DNA of 64,000 nucleotides from the NCBI RefSeq assembly GCF_016863315.1, contig NZ_BOOQ01000026.1:62001-126000 (forward strand). The letters run 5' to 3'. The notes under the pieces were generated by a model that searched no databases, was not told the origin of the DNA, and saw only the letters and a program-made list of their open reading frames with translations. The translations under genes and the position numbers were made by a program. How positions within the stretch are numbered: position 1 is the first letter of the stretch; each line of letters starts with the position of its first letter. Source of the stretch: Planotetraspora silvatica. GTDB lineage: Bacteria > Actinomycetota > Actinomycetes > Streptosporangiales > Streptosporangiaceae. Below are positions 46,367-54,234 of this stretch, piece by piece.

Positions 46367-47550
46367 GGAGTGCTGCCGCGCCGGGCGAGCGAGTCGATGG
46401 CCACGGCGAGGGCGAGGACCGCCGCGGTGACCATGTACCGGACGGAGGAGTCCACGCTCAGCAGGTACATGCCGTTCGTGATCGACTGGATGACCAGGAT
46501 GCCCAGCAGCGCCGCGTAGGTCCGCCCCCGGCCGCCGAACAGCGACGTGCCGCCGATGACCGCCGCGGCGATCGCCATGAGGAGGATGTCGCTGCCGCCG
46601 GAGCCCTGGTTGACGGCCGACAGCCGGCTCGCCGACAGGATGCCGCCGAAGGCCGCCAGTGTGGAGGACAGGACGAACGCCAGCACCCGGATCCGGGTGA
46701 CGCTGATGCCCGCCCGCCGGGCCGCCTCGACGTTGCCGCCTACGGCGTACATCCACCGGCCGAACGCCGTGTGCCGGAGCACGAGGTCGAAGGCGACCAC
46801 GAGCGTCCCGAAGATCACCAGCAGGAGCGGCACGCCCCGGTCGGCCGACATGACCAGGACCGCTCCCGCCAGCACCAGCGTGAGGCCGCCGATCTTGACG
46901 GCGGTCCACCACGCCGGCGGCACCGGAAGCTCCGCCGCGAGCCGCAGTCGCCGGTTGATCAGGCTCGACCCTCCGGAGACCAGGACCAGCATCGCGACGA
47001 TGAGCCAGGCCAGCCAGGGCGGCAGCCACGTGTCGCTCAGCTTCGCCACGAAGCCGTCGAAGGGCAGGTTGACGATGCCGCCCTCGCCGAGCAGGTAGAG
47101 CAGCAGGCCCTGCCAGCCGATCAGGCCCGCGAGCGTCACGACGAACGACGGCATCCTGAGCCGGGTGAACATGATCCCGTGCAGGAGGCCGACCAGAGCC
47201 CCGGCCGCCAGGGCGACGACGATCGCCAGGATCGGGTTCCAGCCCTGCCGTACGGACAGGATGGCCATGACGACGGCGCACAGGCCGCTGACCGAACCCG
47301 CGGACAGGTCGATCTCGCCCAGCAGCAGCACCATGATGATGCCGAGTGAGATCGTCCCCGTCGCCGCCATCTGCAGCGCCAGGTTGGTGAGGTTCTCCGG
47401 GGACAGGAAGTGCTCGTTGAGGGACCCGAAGACCACGGCGATCGCGATCAGGGCGCCGACCACCGGCCAGGCGCCGAGATCCCCGTGCCGCAGGCGCTCG
47501 ACCGCCTCCTTCGGTGTGTACGGCTTGCGCGTGACCGTGGCGGCGTTCAT
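46363..47550 (-). CDS. XylH-type sugar ABC transporter permease
   Basis: 395-residue permease with about 10 to 12 membrane helices (branched-chain/ribose/xylose permease family). Motifs: LGIIMVLLLGEIDLSAGSVSGLCAV, GLLHGIMFTRLRMPSFVVTLAG and AVIGGTSLFGGRGRTYAALLG. It overlaps the ATPase stop-start by 4 bp and the ROK kinase start downstream. The long size fits the XylH sub-type. Confidence 0.9.
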   Translation of the reverse strand: MNAATVTRKPYTPKEAVERLRHGDLGAWPVVGALIAIAVVFGSLNEHFLSPENLTNLALQMAATGTISLGIIMVLLLGEIDLSAGSVSGLCAVVMAILSVRQGWNPILAIVVALAAGALVGLLHGIMFTRLRMPSFVVTLAGLIGWQGLLLYLLGEGGIVNLPFDGFVAKLSDTWLPPWLAWLIVAMLVLVSGGSSLINRRLRLAAELPVPPAWWTAVKIGGLTLVLAGAVLVMSADRGVPLLLVIFGTLVVAFDLVLRHTAFGRWMYAVGGNVEAARRAGISVTRIRVLAFVLSSTLAAFGGILSASRLSAVNQGSGGSDILLMAIAAAVIGGTSLFGGRGRTYAALLGILVIQSITNGMYLLSVDSSVRYMVTAAVLALAVAIDSLARRGSTP

Positions 47551-48266
47551 GCGGCGGCTCCGGTGATGGCGGCCACGATCGACTCCTGGGTGGCGTCGGC
47601 CGTGCGGAACTCGCCGGCGTTGCGGCCGAGGCGCAGCACGACGACGCGGTCGCTGACCGCGCGGACGTCGGCGAGGTTGTGGGAGATGAGCAGCACGGCG
47701 AGGCCGCGCTCGCGCAGCCGCCTGATGAGGTCGAGGACCTGGGCGGTCTGCTCGACTCCCAGCGCGGCGGTCGGCTCGTCCAGGATGACCAGGCGAGGCT
47801 CGCCGATCAGCGCGCGGGCGATGGCCACCGACTGGCGCTGGCCGCCGGAGAGCATCGCCACGGGCACCCTGATGTCGCGGATGCGCACGTCGAGGGAGGT
47901 CAGCAGGTCGCGCGCGGATCGTTCCATCCGGATGTGGCTCAGCACCGACCTCTTCCGCAACTCGGAGCCGAGGAAGAGGTTGGCCACGACGTCGAGGTTC
48001 TCGCAGAGCGCGAGGTCCTGGTAGACGGTCGAGATGCCGAGCCGCTGCGCGTCATGGGGGTCGCCGATGTGCGCGGGCTCGCCGTCGATCGCGACGCCCC
48101 CGGAGTCGGGGCCGATCACGCCGGCGATGACCTTCACCAGTGTCGACTTGCCGGCGCCGTTGTCCCCGACCAGGGCGACCACCTCGCCGGGGTGCAGGTC
48201 CAGGCTCACGTCCTGGAGAGCCTGGACCGCGCCGTAACGCTTGGACACGTCTTTCGCGGAGATCAT
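47547..48266 (-). CDS. Sugar ABC transporter ATP-binding protein
   Basis: 239 residues, a single ABC domain. XylG and RbsA usually carry two, so this is a half-size form that presumably dimerises. Walker A GDNGAGKSTLVKVIAG, Q-loop VYQDLALCENLDVVANLFLG, signature LSGGQRQSVAIARAL, Walker B LVILDEPTAALG and H-loop ISHNL are intact. It starts directly after the binding-protein stop. Confidence 0.9.
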   Translation of the reverse strand: MISAKDVSKRYGAVQALQDVSLDLHPGEVVALVGDNGAGKSTLVKVIAGVIGPDSGGVAIDGEPAHIGDPHDAQRLGISTVYQDLALCENLDVVANLFLGSELRKRSVLSHIRMERSARDLLTSLDVRIRDIRVPVAMLSGGQRQSVAIARALIGEPRLVILDEPTAALGVEQTAQVLDLIRRLRERGLAVLLISHNLADVRAVSDRVVVLRLGRNAGEFRTADATQESIVAAITGAAA

Positions 48267-49355
48267 CTACTGGATGCCCGCCTTCGCGCACGCGTCCTTG
48301 AGCTCCGGCGTGCAGATGTCGGACGCCTTGTAGAAACCGTCCTTGACGATGGTCCCGGCGATCTTGTCCGCGGTGACGGGGATGGGGTCGAGCAGGAACG
48401 ACGGGACACTCGCCGTGCCGTTGTCCACGGTCGTGGGCGCCGCGGGCTTCTCGCCCTTGGCCACCGCGACCGCCAGCTCGGCCGACTTCTCCGCCTCGGC
48501 CCTGATGTCGAGGTAGATGGTCATGTACTGGTCGCCGCTCAGGATCCGCTGCACGGCAGCGAGCTCGGAGTCCTGACCGGTGATCGGCGGCATGGAGCTG
48601 TAGCCGGCGCGCTTCATGGCGGCGATCGCGCCGCTGGCCATGCCGTCGTTGGCGGACAGGACGCCCACGATGCTGTCGCGGCCCAGGGCGGTGATGGCCT
48701 GCTCCATCTCCTGCTGCGCCTTGTCGGGGCTCCAGTCGGGGGTGTCGAACTCCCGGCCGATCTTGACCTTGCCGTCGAGGACGTTGTGCGCGCCCTTCTT
48801 GTAGTCGGCCGAACTGGGGTCGGTCGGCGAGCCGTGGATCATCACGATCTGGCCCTTGTCCACCGTCCCCTTCGCGGTCAGCGCGTCCAGCAGGCCCTGC
48901 CCCTGCATCTCGCCGACCCGGACGTTGTTGAACGACACGTAGTACTCGTAGCCGATGCCGGAGATCAGCCGGTCGTACGCGATGACCGGCACGTTCTTCT
49001 GCTTGGCCTGGTTGACCAGCGGCGCCACGGCCGCGGCGTCGACCGCGTCGAGCACCAGCACGTCGGCGCCCTGGGTGAGGGCGGCCTCGACCTGCTGCTG
49101 CTGTTTGGTGGCGTCCTGGTCGGCGTTGGAGTAGAGGAGTTTGCAGTCGGCGCAGAGCGCCTTCACCTTCGCCTCGAACAGCGGCCGGTCGAACGCTTCG
49201 TAGCGGGTCGTCTTCGACTCGGGCAGGAAGAGGGCGATGGTCTTGCCGTCGCCGCCCTTCTCCCCGGACTGCGTGGCGCCCGTGGTCGAACCGTTCCCGC
49301 AGGCCGCGGCGAGCAGAAGCGCCGCGGCGGATATGGCCAGCATTCCTCGACGCAT
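48267..49355 (-). CDS. XylF-type sugar-binding lipoprotein
   Basis: 362-residue periplasmic-binding-type lipoprotein (lipobox LLAAAC|G). The fold is peripla_BP_4: TIALFLPESKTTRYEAFDRPLFEAKVKAL, DVLVLDAVDAAAVAPLVNQAKQKNVPVIAYDRLI and IVGVLSANDGMASGAIAAMKRAG. It is close to xylose- or related pentose-binding proteins; the exact sugar is not readable. AAGGA precedes the ATG. First gene of a four-gene operon (binding protein, ATPase, permease, ROK kinase). Confidence 0.9.
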   Translation of the reverse strand: MRRGMLAISAAALLLAAACGNGSTTGATQSGEKGGDGKTIALFLPESKTTRYEAFDRPLFEAKVKALCADCKLLYSNADQDATKQQQQVEAALTQGADVLVLDAVDAAAVAPLVNQAKQKNVPVIAYDRLISGIGYEYYVSFNNVRVGEMQGQGLLDALTAKGTVDKGQIVMIHGSPTDPSSADYKKGAHNVLDGKVKIGREFDTPDWSPDKAQQEMEQAITALGRDSIVGVLSANDGMASGAIAAMKRAGYSSMPPITGQDSELAAVQRILSGDQYMTIYLDIRAEAEKSAELAVAVAKGEKPAAPTTVDNGTASVPSFLLDPIPVTADKIAGTIVKDGFYKASDICTPELKDACAKAGIQ

Positions 49356-49387
49356 TGGACACGATCCTTTCTCACGACCCGGAGGGT

Positions 49388-49412
49388 TGATAAGAAAGGT
49401 AATTTACTATCA
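49388..49412. promoter_or_regulatory. Candidate ROK repressor operator
   Basis: TGATA-N15-TATCA with an embedded GTAATTTAC (49399-49407; GTAA-n-TTAC). It lies in the divergent region between the sugar ABC operon and the ROK regulator, and TACTAT at 49405-49410 could be the regulator -10. It is AT-rich in a GC-rich setting. Both transcripts may be controlled here. Confidence 0.55.
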
Positions 49413-49458
49413 GGTGGAATGACTAGGGGTTGGGGAAGATCACGTTCGCGGAGGCCGC

Positions 49459-50727
49459 ATGGTGCAGGGCGATCCATTGATGATCAACTGGCCCGCCTTC
49501 CGCGGCGGGTATGTCAACCTTGGGAACGTGGTGAGTATGAGCGGCGGGACCGCCAACACGACCAGCCTGCTCAGGGTGATGAACGAGCGGGCGGTGTTCG
49601 GCGAGATCTTCCGGCTCGGCAAGGTCTCCCGGCCCGAGCTCGCTCAGGCCACCGGGTTGTCCAAGCCGACGATCTCCGTGGCGCTCGCCGATCTGGAGCG
49701 TGCCAAGCTGGTCCGCCCTGTCGGCCTGCGCACCGGCAACGCGGGCCGTGCCGCGCTGCTCTACGAGATCCGCCCACAGGCGGGCTCGGTGCTGGCGGTC
49801 GACATCGGCAGGGCGTACGTCCGGCTCGCAATCGCCGACCTGGTCGGCGACATCGTCGCGCGCAAGGACGAGCCGTCGCGCGCGGAGAGCTACGACGAGG
49901 TGCTCTCCCAGCTCTCGGGGATCGTGGACCAGCTCACCGCCGAGGCCGGCATGACCCGCGCGGACATCACGCTCAGCGTGTTCGGCACCCCCGGCATCCA
50001 TGACAAGGAGACGGGCATCCTGCGGCTCGCCCCCAATCTCCCCGGCTGGGAGCAGCCGGGCGCGGTCGAGCGGCTCGCCGACGTGACCGAGTCGCCGTAC
50101 GTCGTGGAGAACGACGTCGACCTCGCCGCGGTGGGGGAGGGCGCCTACGGCCTCGGCCAGGGCGTGTCCCACTTCGTCTACGTCTCCATCGGCACGGGGA
50201 TCGGCATGGGCGTCGTCATCGACGGCAAGCTCTACCGCGGCTCCCAGGGGGCGGCGGGGGAGATCTCCTACCTGCCCGTCGGCGAGGGGGACCCGCTGGT
50301 CAACCCGGGGCGCGGCATGTTCGAGTCCGTCGCGTCGGCCGACGGGGTCGTCGCCGCGGCGGGACGGCTCGGCATGGTCGCGGCCACCGCCAAGGAGGTC
50401 TTCGACGCGGCCAGGGCGGGCGACGAGACCGCCGTGAAGGTCGTCGCCGCCGAGGCCGATCACGTGGCGCACGCGCTCGCGGGCGTCACCGCCGTCCTCG
50501 ACCCCGAGTTGGTCGTGCTGGGCGGGGGGATCGGCGCCCAGGCGGGTGACCTGCTGATCGAGCCCGTCGCCGGGCGGCTGGAGTCGCTCGTCGCCCTCAG
50601 GCCGCCGCGGATCGAGAGCTCCACCCTCGGGTCGGACGCGGTGCTCCTCGGCGCTCTGGCCTTCGGGCTCACCACCGCGCGCGACCTCGTCTTCGAGCGT
50701 GCGGTGGCCATGACGCCGCTCGGATAG
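49459..50727 (+). CDS. ROK-family transcriptional regulator (XylR/NagC-like)
   Basis: 422 residues. Winged helix N-terminal domain (RVMNERAVFGEIFRLGKVSRPELAQATGLSKPTISVALADLERAKLVRPVG, about 35-85) followed by a ROK sugar-binding domain (AVDIGRAYVRLA, VENDVDLAAVGEGAYGLG, SIGTGIGMGVVIDG). Zinc-site Cys residues are absent. It is divergent from the ABC operon and likely represses it when no sugar is present. ATG 49459 has CGGAGG 4 nt upstream; later ATGs at 49480 and 49537 are possible. Confidence 0.88.
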   Translation: MVQGDPLMINWPAFRGGYVNLGNVVSMSGGTANTTSLLRVMNERAVFGEIFRLGKVSRPELAQATGLSKPTISVALADLERAKLVRPVGLRTGNAGRAALLYEIRPQAGSVLAVDIGRAYVRLAIADLVGDIVARKDEPSRAESYDEVLSQLSGIVDQLTAEAGMTRADITLSVFGTPGIHDKETGILRLAPNLPGWEQPGAVERLADVTESPYVVENDVDLAAVGEGAYGLGQGVSHFVYVSIGTGIGMGVVIDGKLYRGSQGAAGEISYLPVGEGDPLVNPGRGMFESVASADGVVAAAGRLGMVAATAKEVFDAARAGDETAVKVVAAEADHVAHALAGVTAVLDPELVVLGGGIGAQAGDLLIEPVAGRLESLVALRPPRIESSTLGSDAVLLGALAFGLTTARDLVFERAVAMTPLG

Positions 50728-50761
50728 TGAGACCGTTTGTTCGAGCTCCGAGACGAGCCGG

Positions 50762-50767
50762 TAAGGT
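50762..50767 (+). promoter_or_regulatory. -10 box of leuB, near-leaderless
   Basis: TAAGGT at -12 to -7 from the leuB ATG at 50774. No Shine-Dalgarno is present. Confidence 0.5.
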
Positions 50768-50773
50768 ACACGC

Positions 50774-51820
50774 ATGGAGTCGAGCAGCATCCGCCTGGCG
50801 GTGATCCCCGGTGACGGGATCGGCACCGAGGTCGTCGCCGAAGGCCTCAAGGTCCTTCACGCAGCGGGCGTCAAGACGGAGACGGTCGAGTACGACCTGG
50901 GAGCCAGGCGTTACCACGCGAGCGGGGAGACCCTCCCCGACGGTGTCCTCGAGGAGCTTCGCGGCTTCGACGCGATCCTGCTCGGCGCGGTGGGCGACCC
51001 GAGCGTCCCGCCGGGCGTCCTGGAGCGCGACCTGCTGCTGCGGCTGCGCTTCGAGCTCGACCACTACGTGAACCTGCGCCCGGTCAAGCTCTTCCCGGGG
51101 GTGGAGACCCCCCTCGGCGGCGTCCGTCCCGAGGACATCGACATGATCGTCGTCCGCGAGGGCACCGAGGGCCTGTACGCCGGAGCCGGTGGCGTCCTGC
51201 GCCGCGGCACGCCGCAGGAGATCGCCACGCAGGAGTCCCTGAACACGGCCTTCGGCGTCGAGCGTGTCGTCCGTTACGCCTTCGACAAGGCGCAGGCACG
51301 GCCGCGCCGCAAGCTCACCCTGGTCCACAAGACCAACGTGCTGACCTTCGCCGGCGACCTGTGGGCCCGTACGGTCGACCGGGTCAGCGTCGAGTATCCC
51401 GAGGTCACGACCGACTACTGCCACGTCGACGCGGCGTCGATGTTCTTCGTGAACCAGCCGCAGCGGTTCGACGTGATCGTCACCGACAACCTGTTCGGCG
51501 ACATCCTCACCGACATCGGCGCGGCCGTCGCGGGCGGCATCGGGCTCGCGGCCAGCGGCAACGTCAACCCGTCCAGGACCACGCCGTCCATGTTCGAGCC
51601 GGTCCACGGCAGCGCGCCCGACATCGCGGGCCAGGGCAAGGCCGACCCCACGGCGACGATCCTGTCGGTCGCCATGCTCCTCGATCACGTGGGCCTCGCC
51701 GCCGCGGCGGCCCGGGTGGAGCAGGCGGTGGCCGACGACCTGGCCGGGCGTCAGGTGGCCGGATCGGACAGGCTGACCCGCGAGATCGGCGACGACATCG
51801 CCGCACGAGTAGCCGGCTGA
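50774..51820 (+). CDS. leuB: 3-isopropylmalate dehydrogenase
   Basis: NAD-dependent oxidative decarboxylase of leucine synthesis (348 aa). It begins [21 protein letters not shown]. Substrate-binding residues are in [18 protein letters not shown], the Mg-binding Asp is in [33 protein letters not shown], and [27 protein letters not shown] is intact. A single-gene transcript with a strong terminator. leuA and leuCD are not in the window. Confidence 0.96.
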   Translation: MESSSIRLAVIPGDGIGTEVVAEGLKVLHAAGVKTETVEYDLGARRYHASGETLPDGVLEELRGFDAILLGAVGDPSVPPGVLERDLLLRLRFELDHYVNLRPVKLFPGVETPLGGVRPEDIDMIVVREGTEGLYAGAGGVLRRGTPQEIATQESLNTAFGVERVVRYAFDKAQARPRRKLTLVHKTNVLTFAGDLWARTVDRVSVEYPEVTTDYCHVDAASMFFVNQPQRFDVIVTDNLFGDILTDIGAAVAGGIGLAASGNVNPSRTTPSMFEPVHGSAPDIAGQGKADPTATILSVAMLLDHVGLAAAAARVEQAVADDLAGRQVAGSDRLTREIGDDIAARVAG

Positions 51821-51844
51821 AGCCGGGCCGCTCACCCCCTTCAC

Positions 51845-51883
51845 AGCGCATGGCGGCCCGGTTAGGGCCACCATGCGCTTTTT
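51845..51883 (+). terminator. Terminator after leuB
   Basis: AGCGCATGG-c-GGCCC / GGGCC-a-CCATGCGCT (14 pairs, one mismatch, loop GGTTA) followed by five T. Confidence 0.92.
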
Positions 51884-51965
51884 CATACCCATCGGATGCC
51901 CTAGGTTTTCGTTAGCCGCTTCGTCGCACAATGAAGATGACGACGTAGAGAGAAGGATCCTCGCC

Positions 51966-53057
51966 ATGACCACCCAGCTCAGCTTCGACGTGCAGCTCAA
52001 CCAGCAGGCCCGCACCGTGGCCGAGCGCGAGCAGGTACTGGCGAGCCCCGGCTTCGGGCAGACGTTCACCGATCACATGGTCTCCATCGACTGGACCGAA
52101 GGACGCGGCTGGCACGACGCCAGGCTCGAGCCGTACGGGCCGCTGGTCCTCGACCCCGCCACCTCGGTGTTCCACTACGCCCAGGAGCTTTTCGAGGGTC
52201 TCAAGGCCTACCGGCAGTCCAACGGGTCGATCGTCACGTTCCGCCCGTACGCCAACGCCGCCCGCTTCAACCAGTCCGCCCTTCGCATGGCGATGCCGGA
52301 ACTGTCCGAGGACACCTTCGTCGAGTCGCTCGAACTGCTCGTCCAGACCGACCGCGACTGGGTGCCGACCACCGAGGGACACAGCCTCTACCTGCGCCCC
52401 TTCATGATCGCCACGCAGGCCGGGCTCGGGGTGAACCACCCGTCGCGGAACTACCGGTACATGGTGATCGCCTCACCGGCGGCGTCGTACTTCTCCGGGG
52501 GCGTGCGGCCGGTGTCGGTCTGGTTGTCGACCGAATACACCCGGGCGGCCCCCGGCGGCACCGGGTTCGCCAAGTGCGGCGGCAACTACGCGGCGGCCTT
52601 CGTCGCCCAGCGCCAGGCCGTCGAGGAGGGCTGCGACCAGGTGGTCTGGCTCGACGCCTTCGAGCACCGCTGGGTCGAGGAGATGGGCGGGATGAACCTG
52701 TTCTTCGTCTTCGGCGACCGACTCGTGACCCCGGCCCTGACCGGCACCCTGCTCCCGGGCATCACCCGCGACTCGATCCTGAGCATGGCGGGCGAGCTCG
52801 GCGTCAAGGCCGAGGAGGGCAAGATCTCCATCGAGGAGTGGCAGTCGGCCTGCGAATCGGGGGAGCTCACCGAGGTCTTCGCGTGCGGGACGGCCGCCGT
52901 CGTCACGCCCGTGGGCAAGGTCAAGGGATCGGACCGAGGCTGGACCATCGGCGACGGCACCCCGGGCCCGGTCACCCTCAAGATCCGCGAAGAGCTCATG
53001 GGCATCCAGTTCGGCACGCGCCCCGACACCCACAACTGGGTCCACAAGATCTGCTGA
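51966..53057 (+). CDS. ilvE: Branched-chain amino acid aminotransferase
   Basis: PLP class IV aminotransferase (363 aa) for the last step of Val, Leu and Ile synthesis. Conserved GPLVLDPATSVFHYAQELFEGLKAYR, YLRPFMIATQAGLGV, PLP lysine in GTGFAKCGGNYAAAF and WVEEMGGMNLFFVF. ATG 51966 follows AGAGAAGGATCC. The earlier ATG in the same frame (51873) overlaps the leuB terminator. The gene ends at a 53-bp repeat block. Confidence 0.96.
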   Translation: MTTQLSFDVQLNQQARTVAEREQVLASPGFGQTFTDHMVSIDWTEGRGWHDARLEPYGPLVLDPATSVFHYAQELFEGLKAYRQSNGSIVTFRPYANAARFNQSALRMAMPELSEDTFVESLELLVQTDRDWVPTTEGHSLYLRPFMIATQAGLGVNHPSRNYRYMVIASPAASYFSGGVRPVSVWLSTEYTRAAPGGTGFAKCGGNYAAAFVAQRQAVEEGCDQVVWLDAFEHRWVEEMGGMNLFFVFGDRLVTPALTGTLLPGITRDSILSMAGELGVKAEEGKISIEEWQSACESGELTEVFACGTAAVVTPVGKVKGSDRGWTIGDGTPGPVTLKIREELMGIQFGTRPDTHNWVHKIC

Positions 53058-53074
53058 CCCCACAACCCTTGTGG

Positions 53075-53250
53075 TGATCATGCACAGGTTCGTGGCGAGG
53101 GCGGCTGAGCTGCCACAACCCATGTGATGATCATGCACGGGTTCGGGAAAAGCCACCGCGACCTGCGCCTTGACGATGTGTGATCATGCACGAATTCGGT
53201 GGAAGGCCGCCGACCAGGCCTTCCACCGTTCGTGATCATGCACCCGCGGG
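53075..53250. repeat. 53-bp-period repeat, locus B
   Basis: TGATCATGCAC starts at 53075, 53128, 53181 and 53233 (spacing 53, 53, 52). The first two continue as AGGTTCG and GGGTTCG; others vary. GACCTGCGCCTTGACG in the second unit matches the second box of locus A. It fills the convergent junction between ilvE and the O-methyltransferase gene. Confidence 0.92.
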
Positions 53251-53252
53251 GG

Positions 53253-53906
53253 TCAGCTCTTGCGGACCAGGGTGAGCCCATCGGCGATCGGCAGCAGCAC
53301 GCTCGTGACTCGCGAATCACCCGCCACGAGGTCGTTGAACGCACGCATCCCCGGGACGTTGCCTCCGTTGGAGGCGTCGGTGATCTTCCCGTGCTGCAGC
53401 GTGTTGTCCACGGCGATCAACCCGCCCGGCGCGAGCCGTACCAGGACCTCCTCGTAGTAAACGGGGTAGCCGGCCTTGTCCGCGTCGATGAACGCGAAGT
53501 CGATCCACTCCTCGCGAGGCAGTGCCCGCAACGTCTCGGCCGCCGGGCCGAGACGAAGCTCGATCTTGTCGGCCACGCCCGCCTTGTCCCAGTAGCGGCG
53601 CGCGATCGACGTCCATTCGTCGCTCACGTCGCAGGCCAGAAGGCGCCCGTCGGACGGCAGGCCACGGGCGATGCAGATCGAGGAGTAGCCGGTGAAGGTC
53701 CCCACCTCGACGGCCTGCCGTGCTCCGGTGAGCTGGACGAGCATGGTGAGCAAAGTGCCCTGCTCGGGGGCGATCTGCATGCCGGCGTTGCCGCCGGTGA
53801 CCCGCAGAGTCTCCTCCGCCAGGCCGAGCAGCAGATCGTCGGGCGGGCTGGTGTGCGAGGCGGCGTACTCGGCCACGGCGACGTCGATGAAATTGGCAGC
53901 CTTCAT
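53253..53906 (-). CDS. O-methyltransferase, class I SAM-dependent
   Basis: 217-residue SAM-dependent catechol/caffeoyl-CoA-type O-methyltransferase. GNAGMQIAPEQGTLLTMLVQLTGARQAVEVGTFTGYSSICIARGL holds the SAM motif. FAFIDADKAGYPVYYEEVLVRLAPGGLIAVDNTLQHG holds the metal and catalytic residues. The start at 53906 has TAGGGT at -13 to -8 and no Shine-Dalgarno. The methyl acceptor is unknown; homologues are widespread and often alone. Confidence 0.88.
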   Translation of the reverse strand: MKAANFIDVAVAEYAASHTSPPDDLLLGLAEETLRVTGGNAGMQIAPEQGTLLTMLVQLTGARQAVEVGTFTGYSSICIARGLPSDGRLLACDVSDEWTSIARRYWDKAGVADKIELRLGPAAETLRALPREEWIDFAFIDADKAGYPVYYEEVLVRLAPGGLIAVDNTLQHGKITDASNGGNVPGMRAFNDLVAGDSRVTSVLLPIADGLTLVRKS

Positions 53907-53913
53907 GACGACC

Positions 53914-53919
53914 ACCCTA
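53914..53919 (-). promoter_or_regulatory. -10 box of a leaderless transcript (O-methyltransferase)
   Basis: TAGGGT on the minus strand at -13 to -8 from the ATG at 53906. Confidence 0.55.
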
Positions 53920-54081
53920 GACAACGCCGATCGCGAGGAGCATGGCGATTCGGACATGCTTCGCGCCGCGTCCACACCGCTCCGGCGGCGGTCCGAGGGC
54001 CACCGCCGCAGCAGGCAGCCGTCTCGTCATTCGAGATCGATGTGCCAGATGCTGAAGTCGTATGGCAGACTGCTAGGCACT

Positions 54082-54123
54082 ATGCGCTTCGGTCTGCTCA
54101 TTATCAGCAGGCGCGCCGGCTAA
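54082..54123 (+). CDS. Leader peptide upstream of cimA
   Basis: 13-codon ORF MRFGLLIISRRAG ahead of citramalate synthase. The Leu-Leu-Ile-Ile run fits control by leucine and isoleucine tRNAs. The stop lies within a perfect stem (GCGCGCCGGC 54111-54120 / GCCGGCGCGC 54132-54141) and a terminator follows. It is the same layout as the ilvB leader at 29405. The rest of the 328-bp gap from 53907 shows no gene. Confidence 0.75.
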   Translation: MRFGLLIISRRAG

Positions 54124-54141
54124 AGGACAACGCCGGCGCGC

Positions 54142-54171
54142 AGACCTCTCACGTCCGTGGGGGGTCTTTTT
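54142..54171 (+). terminator. Attenuator terminator before cimA
   Basis: AGACCTCTCAC-gtcc-GTGGGGGGTCT pairs over 11 positions with two T-G wobbles, followed by TTTTG. It lies between the Leu/Ile leader and cimA (54235). Confidence 0.8.
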
Positions 54172-54234
54172 GTTTGGCCGGAAAACCCGGGAAGCGCGCG
54201 CGGCGACATGAACACCCGCGAAGGAGACAGAGCA

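Noticed and set aside
51873-51965. Longer ilvE from ATG 51873
   Set aside because: It begins inside the leuB terminator. The extension has no family match; 51966 follows AGAAGGA.
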